A stretch of DNA of 33,261 bases from Nitrospirota bacterium (GTDB lineage: Bacteria; Nitrospirota; Thermodesulfovibrionia; Thermodesulfovibrionales; JdFR-88): the NCBI GenBank assembly GCA_021789735.1, contig JAJYJB010000021.1, forward strand, positions 1-33,261, given 5' to 3'. A program made the translations under genes and the position numbers. Below the pieces are notes generated by a model, which saw nothing but the letters and a program-made list of their open reading frames with translations, ran no database searches and had not been told where the DNA came from. How positions within the stretch are numbered: the stretch's first letter is position 1; every line of letters starts with the position of its first letter. Positions 23,084 to 30,318 of this stretch are shown piece after piece.

Positions 23084-25240
23084 ATGAGAGCCGTCAAACT
23101 GAAGACCGCGATCTTCCTTTTTTTCATAACGGGGTTGTTGTCAGTCCTTGGCCCGTTCTGGGCGGCGGGCCCATGCCGCGCGGAGGCGGCCGTCATAAAA
23201 TCGGTACAGATAAAGGACTATCTGCTTCAGATAAAGATAGACGGCCCCTTCACCTACACCATGTACAATACGGACCCTTACAAGGTCACCGTCGAGCTGC
23301 CGGGCGTGTCGGCCGGCTCCGCCGCGGGCCAGACAAACCCTAAGGTAAAGGGAATAACCTCCGTCGATGTGCGCAACAGCAGCAAGGGGGCCTTGGTGCA
23401 GATACTCCTTGACAGCCCGGCGGCCATAAAACCATCGATTGACGCAGGTGTGTTCCTACTGGCGGTCCAGCATTCCGGGGGGCAGACCTCGCAAAAAACA
23501 AAGGCCTCCTCCAGCCCGGCCCCGCAGGCGGGTCCATATGCAGCGGTCACGGGCGCGCCCAAGGCGGACGGGAAAGTACAGGACCCGCCAGCGGGCGCGG
23601 CAGCCACGCAAGTCACATCCATTGATTTCAGGCGCAAACCCGGGTCCGTGGACCTGGTCATAAAAGGAAACGGCACGCTGAAGCCGCGTATCTTTTCATT
23701 GCAGGACCGGATAGTCATAGACCTCCCCGGGATCACAAAACCCGCGCCCATACCGGAAAAAGTAATGTCCCCGGTAAGGGCGGTAAGGTCCGGCTCCTAC
23801 CCCGGCAAACTAAGGCTCGTCATGGATTTAAAGAGGCATACCCGCTATCAGGCGATGTCAGCGGGCGACACCCTGACGATAGTGATGCCGGTTTCGGAAG
23901 AGGCGCCCCAGGAAACGGCAAAAACAGCGGCCCCTCCTGTGGTTGTGGCGGCTCCCGCCGCAAAGACGGAAAAAACTCCTGCCGTCGCGGCTGGGCCGAC
24001 GCCAAGGCCTGAGCAGAAGATATCGCTCCGCTTCGAGAACGCAAACATAGTTCCGATTTTCATGCTCCTTGGGAAGGTGGGAGGCTACAATGTGGTGGTG
24101 TCGCCAAGCGTTGCGGGCACCATAACGCTCAACCTGAAAGACGTGCCGTGGGAGCAGGCCCTGGACATTCTGCTTAACACATTCAGCCTTGGCAAGGAGA
24201 TAGACGGCAACGTCATGACCATCGCCCCGCTGAGCCAGTTTGCCGCCTGGGACCGGGCAAAGGCACAGCTCAAGAAGACCACCCAGAGCTCCGAGAGCAC
24301 TACCCAGGAGGTCATAAAACTCAACTACGCCTCCGCCTCCGACGTCACCGCGGACATAAGCAGCGCTAAACTGCTCAGCCCGCGCGGCAACATCACCACC
24401 GATGCCAGGACCAACACCCTGATAATAAAGGACATACCGTCCCAGATAGAAAAGATCGAGAAGCTGGTGAAGATAATAGACGTGGCAAAACCCCAGGTGA
24501 TGATAGAGGCCCAGATCGTGGAGGTGGACAGCTCCTATACCCAGAGCCTTGGCATAAGGTGGGGCGGCACGCAGAACATCTCCAACGTGTCGGGCCAGAC
24601 TGTCCCCTTCGGACAGCCGGGCTTCCAGAATAATTTCAACTTCTCGGCCAATACGCCGGTTGCGACAGCCGGGGCCACCGCGGGGACAGCCACTTCGCCC
24701 GTCGGGGCCGCCGCCTTCGCGCTCGGCACCGCCAACGCCCTTTCGCTTCAGCTTTCGATCGAGGCCCTTGAAACGGTGAACCACGCAAGGAGCCTTGCGA
24801 ACCCCAGGGTCCTTACGATAGATAACGAGTCCGCAAGCATACAGCAGGGCACAAGCATACCCGTCCAGACCACGACGGCGGCCGGGACGACCACACAGTT
24901 CGTTAACGCGAACCTGAACCTTACAGTCACCCCAAGGATAACCCCTGACGGCTATGTGCTGCTTAAAGTCACGGCCGCAAACGACAGCCTTGGCCAGCTT
25001 ACGCCCCAGGGATATGCGATAAACAGAAAGAACGTAAACACCCAGGCGCTCGTGAAAAACGGCGACACCCTGGTCATTGGCGGCATATACACGACGAACG
25101 AGAACACCTCGGTTTCGGGCATTCCGCTGCTGGACAAGATACCCCTTCTGGGAAATCTCTTCAAGACCAGGACAATAAACGGGCCCAACCCCTCCGAGCT
25201 GCTCATACTTATAACGCCAAGGATAGTCAAGAACATGTAA
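23084..25240 (+). CDS. pilQ: Type IV pilus secretin PilQ
   Basis: Outer-membrane channel through which the pilus passes. The 718-residue protein has a signal peptide and two AMIN-type domains (around residues 35-130 and 175-270) that bind peptidoglycan. A Pro/Ala-rich linker leads to an STN/N0 domain (ISLRFENANIVPIFMLLGKV), then a NolW/N1 domain (VIKLNYASASDVTADI, TNTLIIKDIP). The secretin core includes ARSLANPRVLTIDN, VTPRITPDGYVLLKV and VIGGIYTTNENTS, ending in ELLILITPRIV. GGAGG lies 8 nt upstream of the ATG, inside the end of pilP. Confidence 0.96.
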   Translation: MRAVKLKTAIFLFFITGLLSVLGPFWAAGPCRAEAAVIKSVQIKDYLLQIKIDGPFTYTMYNTDPYKVTVELPGVSAGSAAGQTNPKVKGITSVDVRNSSKGALVQILLDSPAAIKPSIDAGVFLLAVQHSGGQTSQKTKASSSPAPQAGPYAAVTGAPKADGKVQDPPAGAAATQVTSIDFRRKPGSVDLVIKGNGTLKPRIFSLQDRIVIDLPGITKPAPIPEKVMSPVRAVRSGSYPGKLRLVMDLKRHTRYQAMSAGDTLTIVMPVSEEAPQETAKTAAPPVVVAAPAAKTEKTPAVAAGPTPRPEQKISLRFENANIVPIFMLLGKVGGYNVVVSPSVAGTITLNLKDVPWEQALDILLNTFSLGKEIDGNVMTIAPLSQFAAWDRAKAQLKKTTQSSESTTQEVIKLNYASASDVTADISSAKLLSPRGNITTDARTNTLIIKDIPSQIEKIEKLVKIIDVAKPQVMIEAQIVEVDSSYTQSLGIRWGGTQNISNVSGQTVPFGQPGFQNNFNFSANTPVATAGATAGTATSPVGAAAFALGTANALSLQLSIEALETVNHARSLANPRVLTIDNESASIQQGTSIPVQTTTAAGTTTQFVNANLNLTVTPRITPDGYVLLKVTAANDSLGQLTPQGYAINRKNVNTQALVKNGDTLVIGGIYTTNENTSVSGIPLLDKIPLLGNLFKTRTINGPNPSELLILITPRIVKNM

Positions 25241-25246
25241 ATGGGA

Positions 25247-25284
25247 CCCCGCCCTGCTGCCTCCCAAAGAGCGCAGGGACGGGG
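25247..25284 (+). terminator. Long hairpin after pilQ
   Basis: CCCCG-CCCTGC (25247-25257) pairs with GCAGGG-A-CGGGG (25273-25284), an 11-bp stem with one bulged A and a 15-nt loop. It starts 7 bp after the pilQ stop. No T-tract follows, so it could be a 3'-stabilising element or part of a Rho-dependent end. Confidence 0.45.
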
Positions 25285-25517
25285 AAATCCCCCTCAGGCC
25301 TGATAAGAAGACGGCCCGTCGCCAGCCAAAAAAAAGCCAGCCGCCGCATCCAGGCCCAAAAAGCGCCTGTCTAATGGAAAGACTTTCTTTCCTGTCATAA
25401 AAACGGGAATGGTAAAAACAGGGCCCCATACCCGGTCAGCGCCGCATTATGGAGATGGCCTCATCCCTTCCCAAGGCGTTCACCAAGAAACGTCCCGCAC
25501 GCGAAATAAGGAAAAAC
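25285..25517. other. Gene-free spacer after pilQ
   Basis: No convincing coding frame was found. The only short ATG frame (31 codons, ending near 25544) lacks a ribosome-binding site and any recognisable protein pattern. The stretch lies between the pilQ hairpin and the ankyrin-gene promoter. Confidence 0.5.
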
Positions 25518-25547
25518 TTGACCGGCCGCTGCCTTCAGAAGTAATAT
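25518..25547 (+). promoter_or_regulatory. Promoter of the ankyrin gene
   Basis: TTGACC at 25518-25523, an 18-bp spacer and TAATAT at 25542-25547 predict a start near 25554 and a leader of about 130 nt. An 8-bp inverted repeat (25546-25553 and 25580-25587) overlaps the start region. Confidence 0.5.
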
Positions 25548-25587
25548 GAACCTGTCTCAAAATTCCTTTATGCTGCAAGAGGTTCAT
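25546..25587. promoter_or_regulatory. Inverted repeat at the ankyrin transcript start, possible operator
   Basis: ATGAACCT at 25546-25553 and AGGTTCAT at 25580-25587 are perfect complements separated by 26 bp. The left arm overlaps the -10 and predicted start, so a bound regulator could repress. It could equally form a hairpin in the 5' leader. Confidence 0.35.
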
Positions 25588-25682
25588 GAAAATAAATTTT
25601 TAAAATAGTCCGGAAACAGATATTGATACGCCTGGCCGGAAAACGGGGACGCCCGATCAGGCCAGAGTCAGGAGGCAATTTC

Positions 25683-26372
25683 TTGAAGGCGGCAAACAGG
25701 TTCTTTCTTTTTTTCACGGCGGCAATGTTTTGCACCTATTTTTTTAACGCCCCCGCAATGGCCGGGGGGCTTAACAAGAAGTTTATCTCCGCAGCGGCGG
25801 ATGATGGCACAGCGCTCCAGCTGCAATCCCTGCTTGATGGCGGTGCGAACATAAACGCGAGGGACCATGACGGGGCGACCGCGCTGATGTATGCGTCCAT
25901 GAACGGCAGGACGCAAGTGGTGGACCTTCTGCTAAGAAAAGGTGCCAACATAAATGCGGCGGACAATAACGGGGCGACCGCGCTGATGTATGCGGTGCGT
26001 TGGGGCAAAACGAACATCGTGAAACTGCTGATGGCCAAGGGGGCGGATGTGAACGCCAAAAAAAATGACGGCACGACGGCGGTGATAGTCGCGGCTGAGA
26101 ACGGCCATGCGAACATTATGGAGCTGCTGATCGATAAAGGGGCAAACGTGAACGTGAGCAGCAAGGGGGTCTATTCGTTAACAAACCTTGGAGAGACTCC
26201 GCTCATGTATGCGGCCGGATGGGGCAGAACGGACATCGTCAAGCTGCTGCTGGCCAAAGGGGCCGATGTGAACGCGGTGGATTACAAGGGCAAAACGGCG
26301 GAGAAACTTGCTGAGGAAGACGATCATTACGATATCGCGGCCATTCTGAAAAAGGCGGGAGAAAAACAGTAA
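25683..26372 (+). CDS. Exported ankyrin-repeat protein
   Basis: A 229-residue protein with a signal peptide (NRFFLFFTAAMFCTYFF, cleavage probably after the AMA in NAPAMAGG). About five ankyrin repeats follow, with the repeated pattern DGATALMYASMNGRTQVVDLL and GADVNA. One repeat carries a short insertion (SSKGVYSLTNLGE). The start is TTG at 25683, chosen because AGGAGG lies 7 nt upstream; the upstream TTG at 25623 has no such signal. The protein is probably periplasmic or surface-exposed and mediates protein contacts. Its partner is unknown. Confidence 0.87.
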   Translation: MKAANRFFLFFTAAMFCTYFFNAPAMAGGLNKKFISAAADDGTALQLQSLLDGGANINARDHDGATALMYASMNGRTQVVDLLLRKGANINAADNNGATALMYAVRWGKTNIVKLLMAKGADVNAKKNDGTTAVIVAAENGHANIMELLIDKGANVNVSSKGVYSLTNLGETPLMYAAGWGRTDIVKLLLAKGADVNAVDYKGKTAEKLAEEDDHYDIAAILKKAGEKQ

Positions 26373-26391
26373 GGGCCGCTAAAAATCCGCT

Positions 26392-26880
26392 TCAGTCGGC
26401 TTTGCACACGTCATAGATGCGCAGCACCTGTTTTGCCTCTTTCAGGGCTTCGGGGTTGTTGCCGCCCTTATAAAGCTGAAGGGCTTTAAGGAGGTCCCCG
26501 TTAGATGCCCAGAGCTTGTCTTTGAGTATCCTGGCCCCGATCAGGATGTCCACATCCGCCCATTTCATGGTGGCAACGGGCGTCTGCAGTATCCCCTTAT
26601 AGTCCTTGGGACTTACCGCATTGAGCCTGAAACCGCTTTCCGTCTCGGCAATGGAGCAGAGCAGAAACGGGTCCAGGTGGGTGTCCGAACCGATATTGTA
26701 GAAACTCTGCGCCAGCTTCTCGGTCAAATGGAACCTCTCTATCAGCCGCTCTATCTGTACCTGTTTCCGGTCCTCCAACTTCAGGGGGACGATAATGAAC
26801 ATGAACCTGTATATCAGGACCCAGTTCAGGATGACGAGTATCAGGACGCCGATCCTAGTGCGCAACACGCGTGCAGACAT
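26392..26880 (-). CDS. Membrane-anchored lytic-transglycosylase-like protein
   Basis: A 162-residue protein with one N-terminal membrane helix (IGVLILVILNWVLIYRFMFI) and a compact SLT-like domain. The putative catalytic Glu lies in AETESGFRLNAVSPKDYKG, and GILQTPVATMKWADV matches the next family segment. The usual AYNAGP motif is replaced by LQLYKGGNNPEA, so activity should be tested rather than assumed. The ATG at 26880 abuts an AGGAAGG, and a GTG at 26868 is a possible alternative. It overlaps the zinc-ribbon gene upstream by 26 bp, and the two are translated from one transcript. Confidence 0.8.
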   Translation of the reverse strand: MSARVLRTRIGVLILVILNWVLIYRFMFIIVPLKLEDRKQVQIERLIERFHLTEKLAQSFYNIGSDTHLDPFLLCSIAETESGFRLNAVSPKDYKGILQTPVATMKWADVDILIGARILKDKLWASNGDLLKALQLYKGGNNPEALKEAKQVLRIYDVCKAD

Positions 26881-27043
26881 CCTTCCTGATATTTACCGCT
26901 TCGCTGTTGTTCTTGCTCGCCCATGCCCGGTTGACGAAGATTGTCACAACGGAACCGCAAACCGGGCAGCTTCCGTCCTTCGAATCGCTGTAGGAAAAAA
27001 CCTCTTCGCAGTTCACACAGAGTTTGGCCTCTATGATCTTCAT
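26855..27043 (-). CDS. Small zinc-ribbon protein
   Basis: A 62-residue protein with two CxxC knuckles (LCVNCEEVFSY and GSCPVCGSVV), forming a probable zinc ribbon. The tail is short and basic. No family name is certain. AAGGAG lies about 11 nt upstream. It lies between the one-span membrane gene and the transglycosylase-like gene, overlapping the latter. It may bind nucleic acid or a protein partner. Confidence 0.72.
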   Translation of the reverse strand: MKIIEAKLCVNCEEVFSYSDSKDGSCPVCGSVVTIFVNRAWASKNNSEAVNIRKDVCTRVAH

Positions 27044-27059
27044 TTTTTTGCTGGCTCCT

Positions 27060-27272
27060 TTATTGCGGGGTTATGGTCTGTTTAAAAATATACGGGGTGT
27101 TTTCAAACACGATCGCCCCGACCTTCTTCGCTTCCCCCATTCTCCACATATAGATGTGGAAAGCGGCATAAAAGGCGACGGCAGCCCCGAGCGCGAAGAA
27201 AAAAATGTCCCTTACCGTGATAAGGCCTGACACCTTGTCCCTGGCCCAGCCGAGGGCCTTTCCGTAATCCAT
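27060..27272 (-). CDS. Small one-span membrane protein
   Basis: A 70-residue protein with a single membrane helix (DIFFFALGAAVAFYAAFHIYMW) between short soluble ends. I recognise no family. A strong AAGGAGGGG before the ATG fixes the start. It is the first gene of a three-gene minus-strand set with the zinc-ribbon and transglycosylase-like genes. Confidence 0.72.
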   Translation of the reverse strand: MDYGKALGWARDKVSGLITVRDIFFFALGAAVAFYAAFHIYMWRMGEAKKVGAIVFENTPYIFKQTITPQ

Positions 27273-27626
27273 TGTCCCCTCCTTCGATACAAAAATAAAT
27301 CGCAGCAGGAAAAATAAACGACCTGTTTCCCCAAAAAGGCCCGGGGCATTCGATCCTTTGGCGGACGGACAGCGCCGCCCTCGCCCTGAAAAAGGGAAAA
27401 ATCCCCCCCTTGTATGAAAACGTGAAAACAGCGTGTTTTATATTGTTCGGGTATCTATATCAAGGCCATTTCAGGCCGGCATGATCATAGCTTGAAGCCA
27501 TGATTTTCATGAAGTGAATAGCTGTGTTAAGGGAATATTAGGTGGAAATGGGGCGCGTGTCAAGGGCATGTGCGGGCCACTTGCATTTTCAGGCCGTCCC
27601 CTTCCCTTTTGGCCCGTAAATTTTCA
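27273..27626. other. Gene-free spacer with small inverted repeats
   Basis: No accepted gene. A 6-bp inverted repeat (AAAACA at 27425-27430, TGTTTT at 27434-27439) lies about 150 bp upstream of the minus-strand operon. The remainder is A/T-rich with C-rich islands. It probably contains the promoter of the membrane/zinc-ribbon operon, but no clear -35/-10 pair was found. Confidence 0.45.
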
Positions 27627-27828
27627 GCCCCTTCGGGCATCCCCCTTGGCATCAAAGCAAGGAAATTACCCTCCTTTTTTTCGGGGCCGCCCGCCAGGCA
27701 CTCCGGCGTGCGCTCGCTTTCCATTTTTAAATCCCTATGGGATTTCGAATGCAGCGATTCAGGCAATTCATTTACATTCGCTCGCTTGACCTCCCGGTTA
27801 CGCTCGCTTTCCATTTTTTGCTGTAATA
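27627..27828. repeat. Cluster of extragenic repeat units
   Basis: GCCCCTTCGGGC at 27627-27638 is identical to 1874-1885. CGCTCGCTTTCCATTTTT occurs exactly twice, at 27711-27728 and 27801-27818, 90 bp apart, and CGCTCGCTT occurs again at 27779-27787. A 7-bp hairpin (AAATCCC-TAT-GGGATTT, 27729-27745) follows the first copy. Each unit combines a small hairpin, a T-run and the GCTCGCT word, which suggests a dispersed intergenic repeat family. Confidence 0.6.
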
Positions 27829-27835
27829 TAGATGC

Positions 27836-28399
27836 ATGCGAATAGGACTTTGCGGAAGCCACAGGACAGGCAAGACCACGCTTGCTGAGGCCATCTCGCG
27901 GAAAGCGGGAATGCCCTTTATAAGGACGTGCACATCCGAGGTCTTCAGGCGCGCCGGGCTGGACCCCGCCCAGGCGATGGGGTTCAGAGAAAGGCTGCTG
28001 ATACAGAAAGAAACGCTCAATGCCGCAAAAGCAATATGGGAGAAGGCTGGAGAGAGCTTTATTACAGACAGGACACCGGTTGACATGATGGCCTATATGC
28101 TTGGCGACATACAGGGCGGCACGGAGGCGGACTTCGGCGAAGTGGAGGGCTATTTAGAGAGCTGCTTCTCCACAACGGACCGCTTTTTTGATGCGCTGGT
28201 GGTGATCCAGCCGGGCATACCCCTGGTGCACGAAGCGGGCAAGGCCGCGCTTAACCGGGCGTACATTGAGCACCTGAACTACCTTGTGCTCGGGCTTACG
28301 GCGGACCCCAGGCTTAACGTCACGGTCATCCGGCTTGGCCGGGAGACGGTGGACATGAACGAGCGCGTGGCGGCGGTCGCCCGGGAGCTGGGCCTTTGA
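27836..28399 (+). CDS. P-loop ATPase/kinase-like protein (AAA_28-like)
   Basis: A 187-residue nucleotide-binding protein with a Walker A CGSHRTGKTTLAEA near residue 6. A probable substrate or Walker-B-like segment FITDRTPVDMMAYML follows in the middle. The overall pattern resembles the AAA_28/NadR-kinase-like group of small P-loop kinases, but no substrate motif is clear. The ATG at 27836 has no strong Shine-Dalgarno. marC begins 2 bp after its stop, and the two are co-transcribed with deoB. Confidence 0.75.
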   Translation: MRIGLCGSHRTGKTTLAEAISRKAGMPFIRTCTSEVFRRAGLDPAQAMGFRERLLIQKETLNAAKAIWEKAGESFITDRTPVDMMAYMLGDIQGGTEADFGEVEGYLESCFSTTDRFFDALVVIQPGIPLVHEAGKAALNRAYIEHLNYLVLGLTADPRLNVTVIRLGRETVDMNERVAAVARELGL

Positions 28400-28401
28400 C
28401 G

Positions 28402-29010
28402 ATGAAGTGGTTCATCAGTGGCATGCTGGGCGCTTTCATCCCGCTCTTTGTGGCCATGGACGTCTTTGCCGCCCTTGGCATATTCATATCCCTTACGGAG
28501 GGGCTGGACAGGCTGGCGGTAAAGGGGATAATCCGGGACTCGGTGCTCACCGCCGTTATAGTGAGCGCTGGTTTCCTTGCATTGGGAGAGGCGGTCTTCA
28601 AGGCGCTTGGCATCACATCGGACGACTTCAAGATCGCGGGCGGGCTTGTGCTCCTGATATTTGCCGTGCGGGACCTCATATCCTGGGGAGAGACCCGGAG
28701 GCCCACCGGGAAGTTCGGCGCGGTGCCCATCGGGGTGCCGCTCATAGTGGGGCCCGCCGTGCTTACGACCCTTATCGTGCTTCTGGACCGCTACGGCGTG
28801 TTCTTTACAGCGGCAGGTCTTGCGATCAATCTGACCATAGTGTGGGTGTCCTTCATCCAGGCGGACAGGGTGGTCAGGTATTTCGGCCGCGGCGGCATCC
28901 TGGTGTTCTCAAAAATAATGCTCCTGATGCTGGCGGCAATAGCCGTGATGATGATACGCCTTGGCATAACGAACATCATAACGGCCAGCCCTCTGCCCCC
29001 GCTGAAATGA
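28402..29010 (+). CDS. MarC-family integral membrane protein
   Basis: A 202-residue protein with about six membrane helices, including PLFVAMDVFAALGIFISL near the start and MLLMLAAIAVMMIRLG near the end. PIGVPLIVGPAVLTTLIVLL is the MarC/UPF0056 signature. The name derives from the mar locus, but members are not proven antibiotic pumps and the transported substrate is unknown. ATG 28402 starts the gene; a TTG at 28396 overlaps the previous stop. Its TGA overlaps the deoB start (ATGA). Confidence 0.9.
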   Translation: MKWFISGMLGAFIPLFVAMDVFAALGIFISLTEGLDRLAVKGIIRDSVLTAVIVSAGFLALGEAVFKALGITSDDFKIAGGLVLLIFAVRDLISWGETRRPTGKFGAVPIGVPLIVGPAVLTTLIVLLDRYGVFFTAAGLAINLTIVWVSFIQADRVVRYFGRGGILVFSKIMLLMLAAIAVMMIRLGITNIITASPLPPLK

Positions 29011-30212
29011 CAAAAAAAACGGGCGGGAAAAAGGTCGTAATCATTGTGCTTGACGGGGTTGGCGCGGGCCCCGCTCCGGATTCCGCCCGGTACGGGGACG
29101 CCGGCCCAAACACCCTGGGGCATGTCCTCGAGAGGGCCGCTGCAAGCGGCGGCTTTGCCGGACTGCCCGTTCTTGAGAGACTGGGGCTTGGCAATATCAC
29201 GCCACTGCCGGCAATATTGCCCGCGCATGGGCCGCTTGCCTCTTACGGACTGATGCGGGAGCTGAGCGCGGGGAAGGACACCATAACCGGCCACTGGGAG
29301 ATGATGGGCATACTGAACACGAAGCCCTTCCCGGCGTTCCCCGAAGGGTTCCCGCCGGACATCATAACCGAGTTCGAAGAGGCCACCGGCAGAAAGGTCA
29401 TCGGCAACAGGGCCGCCTCGGGCACGGCGATAATAGAGGAGCTTGGGGCCCGGCACCTGAATACCGGGGAGCTGATAGTCTACACGTCCGCGGACAGCGT
29501 GTTCCAGATAGCCGCGCACACGGGGGTAGTGGGGACCGGAGAGCTCTATGGGATATGCGAAAAGGCGCGCCGCCTGCTTTCCGGGCCCGGCAAAAACGTC
29601 TGCCGCGTTATCGCAAGACCCTTTGAGGGGACACCCGGCAGCTTCAGACGTATCCCGGAAAAAAGAAAGGACTTTCCTCAGCCCCCGCCCGCCGAAACCG
29701 TCATTGACAGGCTTGCCGCAAATGGCGTCCCCGTTTTTTCGGTGGGCAAGGTCGCGGAGATGTTCGGCATGCGCGGCTTTACCGCAGGGACTGTAAAGAC
29801 CGCAGACAACAGGCAGGGCATGGAGGAGATAGAGAAGCTCGTTAAAAACCCGGGACAATGCCTGATATTTGCCAATCTGAACGATTTCGACACCCTGTAT
29901 GGACACAGGAACGACGTTGCGGGATTTTGGCGCGCGCTAGCGGAATTTGACAGTCTGCTGGGCGGCCTCCTTCCAGTGCTTGGCGCGGAGGACAGCCTCT
30001 TCATAACCGCGGACCATGGAAACGACCCCACCAAGCCGGGGACGGACCACACAAGGGAACTGGTGCCCGTCCTTTTCATGGAAGGGCGGGGGCAGCGCCG
30101 CGGGCCAGGCAGGGACCTTGGAGTAAGACAGGGGTTCATGGACCTTGGCGCAACGGCCGCCAGCATGTTTGGCATAAAGGCCCCCCGTGGGGAGAGTTTT
30201 TCTCTGTCCTGA
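29007..30212 (+). CDS. deoB: Phosphopentomutase
   Basis: Interconverts ribose (or deoxyribose) 1- and 5-phosphates, linking nucleoside salvage to central metabolism. The 401-residue length matches the family. The alkaline-phosphatase-like metal site starts at VIIVLDGVGAG, the phosphorylated Thr lies in GKDTITGHWEMMG, and the second metal cluster is ITADHGNDPTKPGTDHT. The frame is open further upstream, but only the ATG at 29007 makes sense. It is the third gene in the P-loop, marC, deoB operon. Confidence 0.96.
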   Translation: MTKKTGGKKVVIIVLDGVGAGPAPDSARYGDAGPNTLGHVLERAAASGGFAGLPVLERLGLGNITPLPAILPAHGPLASYGLMRELSAGKDTITGHWEMMGILNTKPFPAFPEGFPPDIITEFEEATGRKVIGNRAASGTAIIEELGARHLNTGELIVYTSADSVFQIAAHTGVVGTGELYGICEKARRLLSGPGKNVCRVIARPFEGTPGSFRRIPEKRKDFPQPPPAETVIDRLAANGVPVFSVGKVAEMFGMRGFTAGTVKTADNRQGMEEIEKLVKNPGQCLIFANLNDFDTLYGHRNDVAGFWRALAEFDSLLGGLLPVLGAEDSLFITADHGNDPTKPGTDHTRELVPVLFMEGRGQRRGPGRDLGVRQGFMDLGATAASMFGIKAPRGESFSLS

Positions 30213-30246
30213 GCCTGCCCTGCTTTCCTGCCCCCCCCTCACAAGA

Positions 30247-30279
30247 TAACAATCACCGCATTTGGTGATACAATTTGTT
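30247..30279. promoter_or_regulatory. Nested inverted repeats before the histidine kinase, possible operator
   Basis: ATCACC (30252-30257) and GGTGAT (30264-30269) are perfect complements around 6 bp. Flanking TAACAA (30247-30252) and TTGTTA (30274-30279) also pair. TACAAT at 30269-30274 could be a -10 box, in which case an operator would overlap the promoter. Confidence 0.35.
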
Positions 30280-30318
30280 AGGGCCGCGCAAAAAACAATA
30301 CCGACCGGGGAGTAAGCC

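Noticed and set aside
23858..25429. Long antisense frame (523 codons) opposite pilQ
   Set aside because: It is a shadow of pilQ codon usage in a GC-rich gene, with low-complexity Gly/Arg composition and no ribosome-binding site.
25449..25544. 31-codon frame after pilQ
   Set aside because: No ribosome-binding site and no protein features. It overlaps the ankyrin promoter.
27711..27818. Repeats as a CRISPR array
   Set aside because: Only two exact 18-bp copies with a 72-bp interval, a third that is partial, and no cas genes nearby.
27560..27862. Minus-strand open frame of about 100 codons containing two MESER segments
   Set aside because: The repeated segment is the extragenic repeat read as protein. 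There is no ribosome-binding site, no family resemblance, and the frame runs into the P-loop gene start.
28407..29006. 200-codon in-frame extension upstream of deoB
   Set aside because: It lies in another frame over marC. Phosphopentomutase homology begins at 29007, where ATGA couples to marC.
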